64,000 nucleotides of DNA from Marvania coccoides (lineage: Eukaryota; Chlorophyta; Trebouxiophyceae; Chlorellales; Chlorellaceae): the NCBI GenBank assembly GCA_963854735.1, contig OY978100.1, positions 620,001 to 684,000 on the forward strand, read 5' to 3'. Positions 33,524 to 44,285 of this stretch are shown piece after piece. A program made the position numbers and the translations under genes. Each line of letters begins with the position of its first letter. Positions within the stretch are counted from its first letter, which is position 1. Below the pieces are notes generated by a model. That model made no database searches and was not told the origin of the DNA. It was given only the letters and a program-made list of their open reading frames with translations.

Positions 33524-33895
33524 TTAAAACCATTATTGACCCCCCTCACATTAATGATTCAAAAGGAGCCAGTCCATGGTAGGCGGGCGGCGAGAAATTC
33601 TGCATCCCCCGGGGATGCAGAATGGGGGCCCCATGTCTGCAACAGTGTGGGCTTGGTGACATCTGGTGACAAATAACCGCGCAGAAGGTCTCGGTATGCG
33701 GCCCCCTCTTTGAACATAGCTAAAAAAATACCTTTAGCCTGACAGCTGTGAAATTTCTCTCGAAACTGTCGGCAATTCGATAAACCGTGGTTAGGGCCTT
33801 GGATTTGTTCAAAATTTGATTTGTTTCACAAACTGTAGTTTTGTCGATAGATACCATCCCTCGTGCTTTTGGTTTCGCGTCAAGTGATCAAAAAA
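33524..33895. promoter_or_regulatory. Divergent spacer kinase / HU with a 27-bp palindrome
   Basis: 372 bp. A perfect inverted repeat, arms 33597-33609 (ATTCTGCATCCCC) and 33611-33623 with one central base, lies 272 bp before the HU start and 73 bp before the kinase start. It could be a dimer-binding site or a hairpin. Confidence 0.5.
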
Positions 33896-34383
33896 ATGGC
33901 TTCCGTTTTTGGCAAGCTTTTGTGCGTCACTAGGCCTATGTATAGCCTCAAATCCAGCGGCCACGCCATCAGCAAGCACCGCCTCATGGCCACAAGCATC
34001 ACCAAGACCGACCTCGTTCAAGCTATCTCTCTCAAAACCGAGCTTCGTGGACCCGAGAATCAAGACACCATCAAGACGATCATTGACGCCTTAACAGAGG
34101 TAGTCATGGAAAGCGTGGCCAAAGGTGACAAGATATCTCTATTTTTTTCAAACACCGACTGCCTGCCGTTCTCCTTTTCCCCCTTCTCCTTATCTCTCGT
34201 CTCATTTTTACTGCAGACCATAAGGTGACCATCCTTGGCTTCGGCTCCTTCGAGCGCGTCCACAAAGCCGCGCGCAAGGGCCGCAACCCGCAGACTGGCG
34301 AGGAGCTCTTCATCGCTGAGAAGAACGTCCCTGCCTTCCGTGCTGGAAAAGCCTTCAAAGAAATTGTCGCCAAGAGCGAATGA
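33896..34383 (+). CDS. Organelle HU-like DNA-binding protein
   Basis: Bacterial-type HU/IHF protein that bends and packs DNA, expected in plastid (or mitochondrial) nucleoids. Exons 33896-34124 and 34217-34383 give 131 residues. The HU fold starts near residue 35 ([16 protein letters not shown]), with the beta-arm signature [21 protein letters not shown] and the tip Pro intact in [15 protein letters not shown]. The first 30 residues are rich in Ser, Lys and hydrophobics and look like an organelle transit peptide. HU-type nucleoid proteins occur in green and red algal plastids; this is inherited from the endosymbiont by inference. Confidence 0.93.
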
Positions 34384-34549
34384 ACCACTGGCTGCGTTCA
34401 TGTATTTTGTGCCGTTGGTTATCAAATTCACCCTGTCTCGGTTCTTCGCAGCAGTTGTAAGCTAATCAGTCTAAAATAATAGCAGGTCAAAGCTCGCCGA
34501 GGCATTAAGTATCAAAACATTCGGAACATATGCATGGTAGCAGTGGTCA

Positions 34550-35853
34550 TCATTTCTTGTTGTACCGGCCGCCGCCGCCGCTCTTGCCACCGCCGCCCCC
34601 ACCCCGCCGTGGCTGCCGCCCCCCTGCTTCCCTAGCAGCCTTCCTTGCGCTCTCCTGCCGGAACAGCGCCATCATCTCCTCCACCTCGTCCACCCCCAGG
34701 TCCCCCGCCGCTACTTTTGCGTCAGGAGACCTGTTGGCTGCCCATTCGCCATTTCTGGCTTTGCCGCCGCTGCTGCTCGCTCCTTCGTCCTCTTCTTCTC
34801 CGCCGCCAAACATGTCCAGGTCCACCGCAATAATGCCGTCACCATCGTCCTCTTCGTCTTCTTCATCGTCCTCCAGCTCCTCGGCGACGTCGTCCGCGAT
34901 GAAAATGGGCGGCGGTTCAATCTCTCCCGCTCCGATGGCCCGAACCTGAAAGAAAGAAAGAAAAGCACAGAAAGAAATATTAACAGGTAATCGCAGTTGT
35001 CTGGAATGCCCATTTTCTAAATTCATCAGCAGTAACCCCTATGCAACTGAGATAAGGCAGAGTTGATTGTTTCCTTGTGCGTACCTGCTCCAGCAGCTTC
35101 ATCACGCGCTCGCTGCGCTCGATGCTCTCGTCCCACACGAACCGAATCTCGGGGGTCAACCGCAGCCGTATTGCGCGTCCCACGTGCTTCCTTACATACC
35201 CTTCCAGCCGCTGCAGCCCCGCCATTGCCATCTGCTTGCCCTCGTCGTCGCTGTAAATCGACATGTAGATCTTGGCCACTTGCAAGTCGTTGGAAATTTG
35301 GACCTCGGTGACCGAGGCCAGCGCGGAAATGGCGCCGTCCAGCCCTCGGCGGCGTTCCGGACACACCGCCTTTTGAAGGACCTTGTCGTACGTCAGCAGG
35401 GAGCCAACCTCGCGCTCAATCTGCTTGGCCACACGCGCCACGCGGCGGGGGTGGGCCTGTGAGGGTAAGGGAAATGGGAGGTTCGGTTCAGGTGGGGGTT
35501 GAGAGGCCAGGTGGCGGAAAAATAAGTGTGGTAGGAGAGAGAAGGGGGAAAGGGAGGCGGCTTGGGCGCCGAGGGTTTCGGAACTCACCATGCAAGTTAT
35601 TTGGCGCATTGCCGTTGTGCGGGTGGCGGCCAACGGCTCTGCAAGGTCGGAATTGTGTGACAATGTTTGAGAGAGAAAAAAAAACGAGAAATAGGGGGCG
35701 CATGCGTGGCTTAAAAATTACAATTACAAAAATGTGATATATAAATGGCGGTGAATGTGCTGCAAACTCACGGGGACGGGAAAATTTAGCTGCATTCAAA
35801 GATTGAAGTGCCGGCGTGTTCCCCAGCTGGGTGGACGCCTGTATGAACGCCAT
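34550..35853 (-). CDS. RBFA: Plastid ribosome-binding factor A
   Basis: RbfA helps mature the 30S ribosomal subunit; a nuclear copy with a transit peptide acts in the plastid. Exons 35853-35772, 35638-35589, 35456-35085 and 34945-34550 give 299 residues. Start is the ATG at 35853, followed by about 45 residues typical of a transit peptide. The core reads RRVARVAKQIEREVGSLL, SALASVTEVQISNDLQVAKI, GLQRLEGYVRKHVGRAIRLR and TPEIRFVWDESIERSERV, matching the KH-like RbfA fold (LTPEIRFxxDxSxExxxRI). A 115-residue acidic tail follows and ends in Gly/Arg/Lys-rich sequence (RRGGGGGGKSGGGGRYNKK), an RGG-like RNA-binding patch not found in bacterial RbfA. Confidence 0.9.
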
Positions 35854-36161
35854 AATTTATAAAACAACCAAAAAATATTATAAAAAGCCCGTGGCTCTCT
35901 TCTTCGAGAAGGAAGAGGTACAGAGTACGTCAGGACGAGTTTTCGTTCGATTTCCACTTCCCTCGCCTTTTAATCATCATTCTGTGTATATAAACCATTT
36001 TTTTATTGTCAGCATGGAACCATGCCCACATGGGGTGGCATTTGATCTATTATTTCCTTTGATCGATAAAGTTTTTGTGTGATGTCGTGAACTCTTTTGA
36101 GAATTTCATTGTTTGAGAGCGAGGTTTAGTGTCAGCGATAGCATCAAGGGGAAACTGAGAG
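35854..36161. promoter_or_regulatory. Divergent spacer RBFA / CRAL-TRIO gene
   Basis: 308 bp between opposite start codons, AT-rich. No specific element seen. Confidence 0.35.
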
Positions 36162-39100
36162 ATGGCAGCGAACGATCCTCACCGGCATGACTTTTCAGCG
36201 ACGTGGTGAGGCCTTGTTCGTTAAAGTGATGGCTTTTGAACAAAGCGCAACGCTCACGACTCCCTTCAAAAGTCAAAACCAGCAAAAAAATCTCACCCTC
36301 TCCTCTTTTCATGTCTCATTTTCAATTAATTGCAGGTTGCTGAGAAACGTGAAGAGGAGCTCAACAGAGGGTGGGTCGGACGGGGAGGAGGACAGCAACA
36401 AAAATCAGGAGCCTGCGCCAAAGAAGGAGAAGCATGACGAACCTGCCAAGGAGAAAAAGGAGAGGGAAGAGGAGGCGGCAGCGGCAGCAGCAGAGGGCGC
36501 TGAAGGGGAGCCTTCGGGCCGCCCTGCCCGCGATCTGATGGAGCCGGACAATCGGCTGCGAGTGCTAGCGTACTCTGACAGCGATTCAGACGTCGAAACG
36601 CACTTTAAGCGCGTGAAAGACCATCTTTTACCGCACCACGACGCTGAAGCAAAAGCAGCGGAGGACACAGCGGCCGCGGAGGCAGCAGAAGCGGCCGAGG
36701 CGGAGGCCAAGGAGGCGCAACGACGGGCATCCGCGTCCGGCCGCGCCCTGACGCAGCTGGCGGGCTCAATCAGCGCCACAGCGGGGCACGTGGCGCGTCA
36801 AATCACGCCCACTCTTGCCTTGAAAACCGCGATGCTGCTGATGCTGCGCACGGTGCACCCCCAGGCGGCCAACGTGGCGGAGATTGCCGCTGCGACGGTG
36901 GGCGCAGCAGGGTTGGCAGGCCGCCGACGTTCAAACTCCCTTGCAGCTGCTTCTCCCTCAACCGCGGCTGGTGCTGGTGCTGCTGCTTCAGGCCCTTCCC
37001 CTGCGCTGCAGCGGGTGCAGACGCACGCGATAGAAGCTGGGGCAGCTGCCGCCATCGCAGCGGGGCTGCGGCTGGCACTGGAGGTGCATCGGCGGGCGAC
37101 CTCTGGCCGGCGCCGCCGCATCAACCGGCTGGTGAGCAGCGTGGACCTGGCGGCGCTGCGGGAGCAGCTGTCCAACGGTGGGGCGGCGGCGGCTGTCGAA
37201 GGGGCGCACCCCCCTGAGACTGCAGCGGAATGGGCTGCGGTGTATGCAGTAGAAATGCGGGAGATGAAAAGGATGCTGCAGGAGTGCGGGGTGGAGCTTC
37301 CGGCAGGGGGCGCGCGGTGGGACGACACTGACGCGGAGCTGATGCGGTTTGCCGCCGCCTGCGGGCTGCGGGAGGCGGACACTGCGGAGGCGAGGGGGGC
37401 GGCCATCGAAAAGGCAGTGCGGCGGGTCATCGAGTGCCTGGAGTGGACTGCGGCCACAGCAGAGGTCCCTGAGGCGAAGCTCCGGCGGTGGGAGCGACTG
37501 GCGTCGTGGAGAGGGACCGACGCTAACGGGCACCCCATCCTACTAGTCCGATTCGGGCGCGCTCTGCAGCTGTGCACCAAGTCAGGGCGGCTAGACGCGT
37601 TTTCTGCTGCCATCGCCGCGCAGGTGGCTGCCGGCGTGGACGGCAAGCTGAGCAATGGGCCAGGGGGTCCGGAGCGCATCGTGGCGGTGGTGGATTGCCG
37701 AGAAACTTCCAACTGGGAGGCGCTGCTGCGGTCCAGAGACCTGCTTGTGCTCATTCGCCGGCTGTCTGCGGACCTGGCTGCGCACTACCCTGGAAGACTG
37801 GAGAAACTGCACCTGCTGGAGCTGCCGCTGCTGGCGCGCGTGGGGCTGCAATCGGTGCTGGCGCAGTTGGCGGCGGGCACGCGGGACCGCATCGTGCAGT
37901 GCTCTGCGGCTGACGACTCCCTGCCGGTTACTATGGCGCTGCTGCAGCGGCGGAGGTCTTATGCCAGCGGCCTGGGGCGGTCCATGTCTGAAATCAGCCT
38001 GGGCACCAGCGAATGCAGCTCCCCAGGTGGGGAGCACTCATCAGAGGGCGGCGGGGCCTCTCGTCGGTTCGATGATGAAGAAAACGAAGGAGAAGAAACT
38101 GTTGCAGCGGCGGCAGAGGCAGCGGTGGCGATGGCGATGGTGGACAGGGAAGGCTCGACTTCTGAGTATTTTTCTCCTCGAGGCGGGGAGACGACCGATC
38201 CTATGGAGTTTGGAGCCGGCGGCGGCGAGGGAAGCGGCAGCGGTGGGAGGCGGGCGAATGGCGACGGGGGGTACAGCAGCAACAGCAGCGCAGATGCCGC
38301 CACGCAGGCGTTGTATGGAGGAGACGACAGTGGCGGTGGATTGTTAGGACTGTCGATTCCTGCACAGGAAGTTAGAGACGAGCGCGACGAGGGGGTGCAA
38401 ACGGACAGTCCTGCCACCGCCGATGTGGCTGCCAATCTGCTGGGGGCGTTGAACGATGCCGCTGCCGGCGCCAGCTCCAGGAGCGGCTGCGGCGGTGCAT
38501 CGCTGCGGCACTCTTCGCTGGCAGGGTCTCCTTTCGACGCTGGGCCGATGTCGCACCACGTGGGAGTATCCACGCCTTCTTCCCTCTCCCCGCAGTCCTC
38601 CCAGGGCACCTCCTGCCTGCACGAGGTGCTGGATACCGCCGCTGCCGCCGGCGGCTTTGGCCCCATTGCCGGGGCCTCCGCCATGCTGCGCAGCATGCTG
38701 CCGTCGACCTCTGGCGCCGGCGCCACCCCTCGGGGCCGCAGTCCCTTCCCCAGGGTCCATAGAATCAGCCCTGGGACGCTGTCAGCGGAAGCTTCCACCA
38801 GCAGTGTGGCCGTCACCCCGGGGGCCGCGAAAATGAAGGGAGGCCTCGTGGACCTCCCCCCACGCCCGTTTTCCGCACGGAAAACGCCCGCCAAGTCCAG
38901 CTTGCGGCGCACGCAGTCCCAAGAGACGCCACCCAACTGGAAACCGCTGGGCAGTTTTCCTCTGCGTCGCCAGACCTCGGTGTCATGGGCGGAAAACCTG
39001 GAGAGGGTGCGGGAGATTGAGAGCACGCCGTCGCCTGCCGCTGGCGGGCTGCCCCCGGCCAACACGCGCGCAGCAGGGCTGACGCCTGGCGCACCGCCTC

Positions 39101-39210
39101 AGCCGCAGTCTGGCGGAGGTGATAACGGTGCTGATGCGGAGCGGGCGCTGCCGGTGCTGTGCCTGCTGTTTATGGTGTACGGGCTGCTGGAGAAGCTGCT
39201 GCTGGGGTGA
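36162..39210 (+). CDS. CRAL-TRIO (SEC14-like) domain protein
   Basis: Probable lipid-binding/transfer protein. A short exon 36162-36205 and a long exon 36336-39210 give 972 residues. After an acidic, Lys/Glu-rich N-terminus there is an Ala-rich helical region, then a CRAL-TRIO-like part at about residues 350-540: MRFAAACGLREADTAEA (CRAL_TRIO_N helices), WRGTDANGHPILLVRFG, ERIVAVVDCRETSNWEAL, YPGRLEKLHLLELPLL. The next 400 residues are Ser/Ala/Gly-rich and likely disordered. The C-terminus, VLCLLFMVYGLLEKLLLG, is a candidate tail anchor, so it may sit on the cytosolic face of a membrane. The exon 1 donor gives TG|G (Trp) across the join. The lipid is not predictable by eye. Confidence 0.8.
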
Positions 39211-39664
39211 AGAAATCCAGCTGAAACTTGTAGGGCGAGTAGATTTTTTTAGAGCGAGGCATGGAAAAGTTGCATTTTTGAGAAGAGAATCGAGTTATGT
39301 TACATTGTAAACCTTAGAACGAGCACACTGTTGAATAAAGGCAATGTTGCATGCAGCGCCATTTGAAATCTGAATGACTGAAAAGGACTGAAAAGGACGC
39401 CAGGTGGAGCTCATGCCATGCAGCATACTGCTTGCATGCTTACTACTAATAATATGAAGTGCTGGCCAAAAAATTTGAGCCCCTCCCCAATAGAAAGTAA
39501 AGTCCTTTTTGACAGATTTCAACAGCTGGCATTTTTGAAATTTCAACCCTTCCCTACGTATACATAACGTATATAATTAAATTAGTTTGTGAAGATATAA
39601 ATACCGGTTGAGGCACTTGAACGTGTGCAGCTCCATGTGCTCCCCCCAAGACCACAAAATTATA
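39211..39664. other. Spacer CRAL-TRIO / bZIP
   Basis: AT-rich; a TGTAA at 39306-39310, 96 nt past the CRAL-TRIO stop, is a candidate poly(A) signal. The rest presumably holds the bZIP promoter. Nothing else seen. Confidence 0.4.
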
Positions 39665-40576
39665 ATGGGAATGCGAGGACGCAACATTCGCGAAAACCTC
39701 GCGGAATACTTCACCTTTGAGGAAGAATCGGACGATGAATACTGCCCCGAGGTTCAGACCAGCTCAGAGGAGGCGGCACCGACCCAACAGAGCGGCGGTG
39801 GGAAGCGCGGCGGGCGTTTTGGGCAACGCCGTCCCTCCAGCGGCGATGCCAGCAGCGAGGGCGACCTCGACGAAGACGTAGACATGAGCAAGCTCAGTCC
39901 GGAGTCGCAGCGCAGGGTCAAGAGGTGCGAATTCAACTGCTGAACATCGGTCAGCGACTCACCGGAGCGGTTGGACTGAATAAATAACACTGAAAGCAGC
40001 TGACTGAAGCGCGCGTCTGAATGAGTATGCGAGTGTGTGTATCTGCAGGAGGATGGCCAACAGGAACTGCGCACGCCGCATCCGCCAGCGAAAACAGGTA
40101 TCCATCATAGGCGACAGAGGCTGCTCTACACTGATTGATTATACTTTTCTACTATGAAAATCACACAACGAAACGGTGCTTTGCTCGCAGGATTTGCTGG
40201 CGACGCTGACGACACAGCTGGACGACCTCAAGAGCACAAACACGCAGCTGGTGGGCGAGCTAGCAGGCGTGGCAGCGGTGTGGCGGGACATTTCGAAAGA
40301 AAATTGCAAAGTGGAGGCCGATCTGATGATGGCCAGGGCCCTGAGGTGAGAGCTACTAGCAGTGGCAGTGGCGTAGTTACAATACCAGGTTGCCTTTATT
40401 TCAATAAACCGCCCGATGACTTGGGAAAAAATCAACTCACCGCCCGCTCTCGCTGCTCCATTTATTTTTCAAGCAGGCAGGGCAGAGGGAATCATGCCAA
40501 AGTGCTGCAGGCGTTCAACCGGTTGGCAAACACAGAGACCGCGGTGCTTAGCAGCAGCAAGGCTGTCATGACGTGA
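39665..40576 (+). CDS. bZIP transcription factor
   Basis: Sequence-specific DNA-binding dimer. Exons 39665-39924, 40049-40097, 40191-40345 and 40477-40576 give 187 residues. The N-terminal half is acidic with Gly/Arg stretches. The basic region RRMANRNCARRIRQRKQ carries the invariant Asn-x7-Arg and is encoded mainly by the 49-nt exon 2. Exon 3 begins the zipper with Leu and hydrophobics at heptad spacing (LLATLTTQLDDLKSTNTQLV). The third acceptor, AAGCAG|GCAG, is a NAGNAG-like site; only the upstream AG keeps the frame. The residue before Arg (Ile instead of the common Ser) is unusual and may change target choice. A TGTAA lies 186 nt past the stop. Confidence 0.9.
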
Positions 40577-40761
40577 GCGAGGTAGCTGCAGCATAAGCAA
40601 AGAGGGCGGTGGCGATTGCAGCCCCTCCAGAGGGCCATCTGCAAGACAAGCGTGATCAAGAATGATGTTGTATAGACGAGAACAAGCAAATGCATCGCGG
40701 AATTCATCGAAAATTTCAAAAATGGCGATTCGAGCGTGATCAGGCCATTTTTTTTTCACAT

Positions 40762-40766
40762 TGTAA
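40762..40766 (+). terminator. Candidate poly(A) signal TGTAA for bZIP
   Basis: TGTAA 186 nt after the bZIP stop and about 90 nt before the next start codon. Confidence 0.35.
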
Positions 40767-40859
40767 ATTTATTTCCTGGTTTGTAACAGCGGTGTTTATC
40801 GTCTTTCCATAGCGCGGCCATTGTAGCGGCAGCCAGCCGCAACTGAAAAAAACTTAACC

Positions 40860-42926
40860 ATGGGAGATGCTGACGAGCAACCAGCAGCGGGAGGATGGAT
40901 GTCCTCTGCGTGGTCCATGGGTAGCTCCATCTACAATTACGCTGCCTCCACGGTCAACAGGTGCGGCGCTGATGGCTAATATCCGCAACTCTAGTTCGCT
41001 TCTCTCAAAAAAAATTCTGTCATTGCCGCTGGAGCGCCGTTCCCCACCCACATTGCCCTTATTTCGCACATTCTTCTGCAGCTTCATGGGCTACGGCGAC
41101 CTGAACGTCGTTGACCCCACCAGCGGAGAGGCCACGGCGGCGGAGACCGACCTTACCGACGTAAGAGCCTGACTGTATTAGCGCTTTCACTCAAGCCATT
41201 CTACTAGTATCCCCTCGCAGCACGTTTTCCCTCCTTTAAGCCACCCTTTCTCCTCATATTAAGCTTTTTTTCTCCCTCTATCCACTCCTCGGCCTCGTTG
41301 CTGCTTTTCTCTTCACCTGAATACCCTTTTTCGCCCATTTTTTCACCTCCAACACACTGCCAATACACCGTCACTGTGTGCAGCAACGGCAAAAGTTTTT
41401 TACCGGTTACAAGGAGTACCTCGGCAAGGACATCACCAGCCTGGTCATCCTGCCCGTCTGGATCATGCAGCCCTTCACCATGCTGCAAAACATGGCGGAG
41501 ATCATGGAGTACACCGACTGCCTGGACAAGGCGGCCACAGCGGAGGACCCCTTTGAGCGCATCGCCCTGGTGACTGCGTTTACGATGGGCCCCTTTGCCG
41601 CCATCGAGCGCCCCTGGAAGCCGTTCAACCCTATCCTGGGGGAGACTTTCGAGTATTACAAGCGGGACAAGGGTATCAAATACCTGGCGGAGCAGGTAGG
41701 CAGGCGTATCATTCATTCGCCATCGCATTTTCTCTCCTCTGATAACTTTTAATTTTAACTGGACATTTTGGCCTAAAAGAAGTGTTAACAATAGCTCGTT
41801 CAAAGCGAGACCATCTCAACCATTGTTTTCATATTTAATTAACCTCATTATTAACCTTTTGCCTCGATTTTTAGGTGTCGCACCACCCCCCCGTCGGCGC
41901 CTCCCACGCGGAAAACGATCTCTGGGCGTATGATCTCGTCTCCGCCCCGCGAACCAAGTTCCTGGGCAACAGCGTCGAGGTCTTCCCCGTGGGGCGCACC
42001 CGCATCACGCTCAAGGCCACCGGTGAGCAGTTTTCCCTGGTGCCGCCCAATTCCAAAGCTCACAACCTCATCATCGGCAAAACCTGGGTGGACACGTTTG
42101 GAGACTACACGCTGCTCAACGTAACCACTGGCGCCAAGGCGCACCTGTTCTTCCAGCCCTGCGGCTGGTTTGGGGCTGGGCGGTATGAGTACTCAGGCAC
42201 AGTGAAGAACGCAGAAGGTCAGTCGCTGCTGCGGTTCTTAATTTTTTTTCATGCATTGCTTTGCTTAACTTGTTTTTTTACCCTTTATCGCGAATATACC
42301 AATGCTATGCCGAGGTTTCCCCGATGCCTTGCCACTTCCGACGTTTCTTCATTTCTTATTGAACTTCTCCACTCGCAGGCGTGCCGCAGATCGCCATCTC
42401 CGGCATGTGGAACTCCCACATGGACTACGTCAAGTGCGACGAGAACGGCGACCCGCTGCCTGGCGCGGAGACCGTGAGAGCGTGGACCTGCCGCGAAAAG
42501 CCCGTCGACGACCCTTACGCCTTCACCCATTTCGCGCACGAGCTCAACAGCTGCGAGGACGTCAACCCCATGCCCTCCGACTCCCGCCGCCGCCCCGACC
42601 GGGCGCTGCTGGAGCTGGGGCGGTCAGGCGAGTCGGCGGTGGCCAAACACACGCTGGAGGAGATGCAGCGGGCGGAGCGGCGGAAGCGCGAGGAGGAGGG
42701 CGGCAGCTGGAAGCCGCGGTGGTTCAAGCGGCGGCCGGACGACGCGGACGTGGCGCCTGGGGAGTACAGCAACGATGAGTGTCCGCAGTGGCAGTTCACC
42801 GGGCGGGAGTGGCTGCAGGAGGCGCCCAGGCCGGCGTGCAAGCCGGAAGAGGTGCAGGGCAAAGGCTTCGTGCCTTGGGAGTACCCTGACATTCACCCCA
42901 AGCTCGGAAAAGAGAGCGTGCGGTAA
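40860..42926 (+). CDS. Oxysterol-binding protein-related protein (ORP)
   Basis: Lipid-exchange protein that carries sterols or PI4P between membranes at contact sites. Exons 40860-40960, 41082-41160, 41384-41695, 41875-42217 and 42379-42926 give 460 residues, the size of short ORPs with only the ligand-binding domain. Seen: SLVILPVWIMQPFTMLQ, WKPFNPILGETFEYY and the family fingerprint EQVSHHPPVGA, whose EQ and VSHHPP halves are split by intron 3. Downstream: GKTWVDTFGDYTLLN, FFQPCGWFGAGRYEYSG, GMWNSHMDY. No PH domain or FFAT motif is obvious; the first 60 residues are Ser/Ala/Gly-rich with aromatic residues. All introns are GT-AG. The frame and family are firm. Confidence 0.94.
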
Positions 42927-43343
42927 ATTTAGCGGTAGGGGTGTTTTACGATAAACTACATCACCAGTACTCGCCGATACTCGCCAGTATACACGTAAAA
43001 CTCGCAGTAAATAATCAGCTTTCGTTGAAAAAGTGAAAAGATTTAACATGTGTTTCTATTCATTTGCCTCCTCACCACGGCCAATTTTTTTCTTCCCATC
43101 TTCCTTTTGTTTTTTCAATACTCTACCAGAGCCTTTTCTTCTATTCCTCATGAAAATATTCAAATTATCTGTGTTGCTGCTGCTGCTGCTGTAAGATGTC
43201 TATTTTTTGCATTAAAGTTAAAGCTCAGTAAGCAGATCTGTTTTTGTCGGCGAAAAAGGGGAGCCAAAACGGCGTAATAACAATAGGAACAACAAATTGT
43301 TTTGAAAGCCTCCTTTAAGTCTTTCAACTACCATACTGCAAAA
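42927..43343. other. Convergent spacer ORP / TMEM208
   Basis: 417 bp, AT-rich, with a CTG run of about six units near 43170. Holds both 3' ends. No gene seen. Confidence 0.35.
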
Positions 43344-44079
43344 TCATTTTCTGGTCGCAGCAAACTTTTGGGCGCGTGCTGCCTGCCTTTCTTTCTTCTC
43401 TCGTCTCCTTCGGTCCGCCTCGCTCTCTGGCGCCTCCTCGTTGGTGGACGTCCACGACGGCAGCAGCACCTTGCTGAACAGCATGTACAGGGCGTACCCA
43501 GGGACCGACAGCAGCACCAGCCACGCGTAATTGGTGTAAGCGCCCAGCACTTGGCAGAACGCCGACACGTATAAAACGTCGTGGTAGTAAGAAATGGCGC
43601 CGCCCGTCTTCAGGTCAGCGCCAGAGTAGATGAGCTCGCCGGCGGGGGAGTAGTGGGGGGCTGCGCAGAAAAAAGGAAAAAATCAGCCACTTCTTAGCAG
43701 GCAAAAAACATCAGAGTTTGAAGTTTTTCATTATTATTATGGTCGTACCCAGCGCAGTTGAGATGGTGGAGAAGCAGAGGGCGTAGAGGCCCGAGGTGAG
43801 GGCAAAGACGAGGTAGTGCCAGGTGGAGAGCGACTGTCTCTGCAGCAGGAGGCGGCCGACGACAAACACCGCCTGAACGGGGGGAAAAGAATAAGGGGGG
43901 CGCGATGAGGAGGTTCGCGCGCGTTAGATGGTAAGCAGCCATCATAAAGTATTATTAGATGAATAGAAAGACGTGCCCAAGTGCTTCTCTCTCACGTTTG
44001 CCACGACTAAAATGATCTTGAGCTTTTTCAGGTGAGCAGCATTTTCTTCAAGCCTGCGCTTGTCTCCTGCCTTGGCCAT
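43344..44079 (-). CDS. TMEM208: TMEM208 / SND2 family ER membrane protein
   Basis: ER multipass protein of the SND route, which targets proteins with downstream signals to the ER. Exons 44079-43996, 43872-43749 and 43660-43344 give 174 residues, the family length (human 173). N-terminal MAKAGDKRRLEENAAHLKKLK precedes a first membrane segment, then VGRLLLQRQSLSTWHYLVFALTSGLYALCF, the loop GADLKTGGAISYYHDVLYVSA and the pair of C-terminal helices up to VPGYALYMLFSKVLLP; the tail is Arg/Lys-rich. The order of these blocks copies human TMEM208 ([23 protein letters not shown]). Divergent from RF1 across 206 bp. Confidence 0.88.
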
Positions 44080-44285
44080 CTTTAAGTACGAATTGATCAC
44101 ACTGTTATTATGCGAAATAAATAGAATAAGAATCAATGAGAGCGACCAGAGTGCTATTTTCTTCGTAAATTTGAATTTCTACTGCCCAGCGTATATTCTG
44201 ATTTTATATATAAATTCAATTTTCACATACAAGTACACCGCGCAGCGCCACCCTTTCATCAGAACATGGCCGGCAGGGAGTAAAG
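44080..44285. promoter_or_regulatory. Shared 5' spacer TMEM208 / RF1
   Basis: 206 bp between opposite start codons, AT-rich. No defined element seen. Confidence 0.45.

Noticed and set aside
37959..39065. 368-residue minus-strand frame
   Set aside because: Shadow of the GC-rich CRAL-TRIO gene; Ser/Ala/Pro composition with no domain and no splice support.
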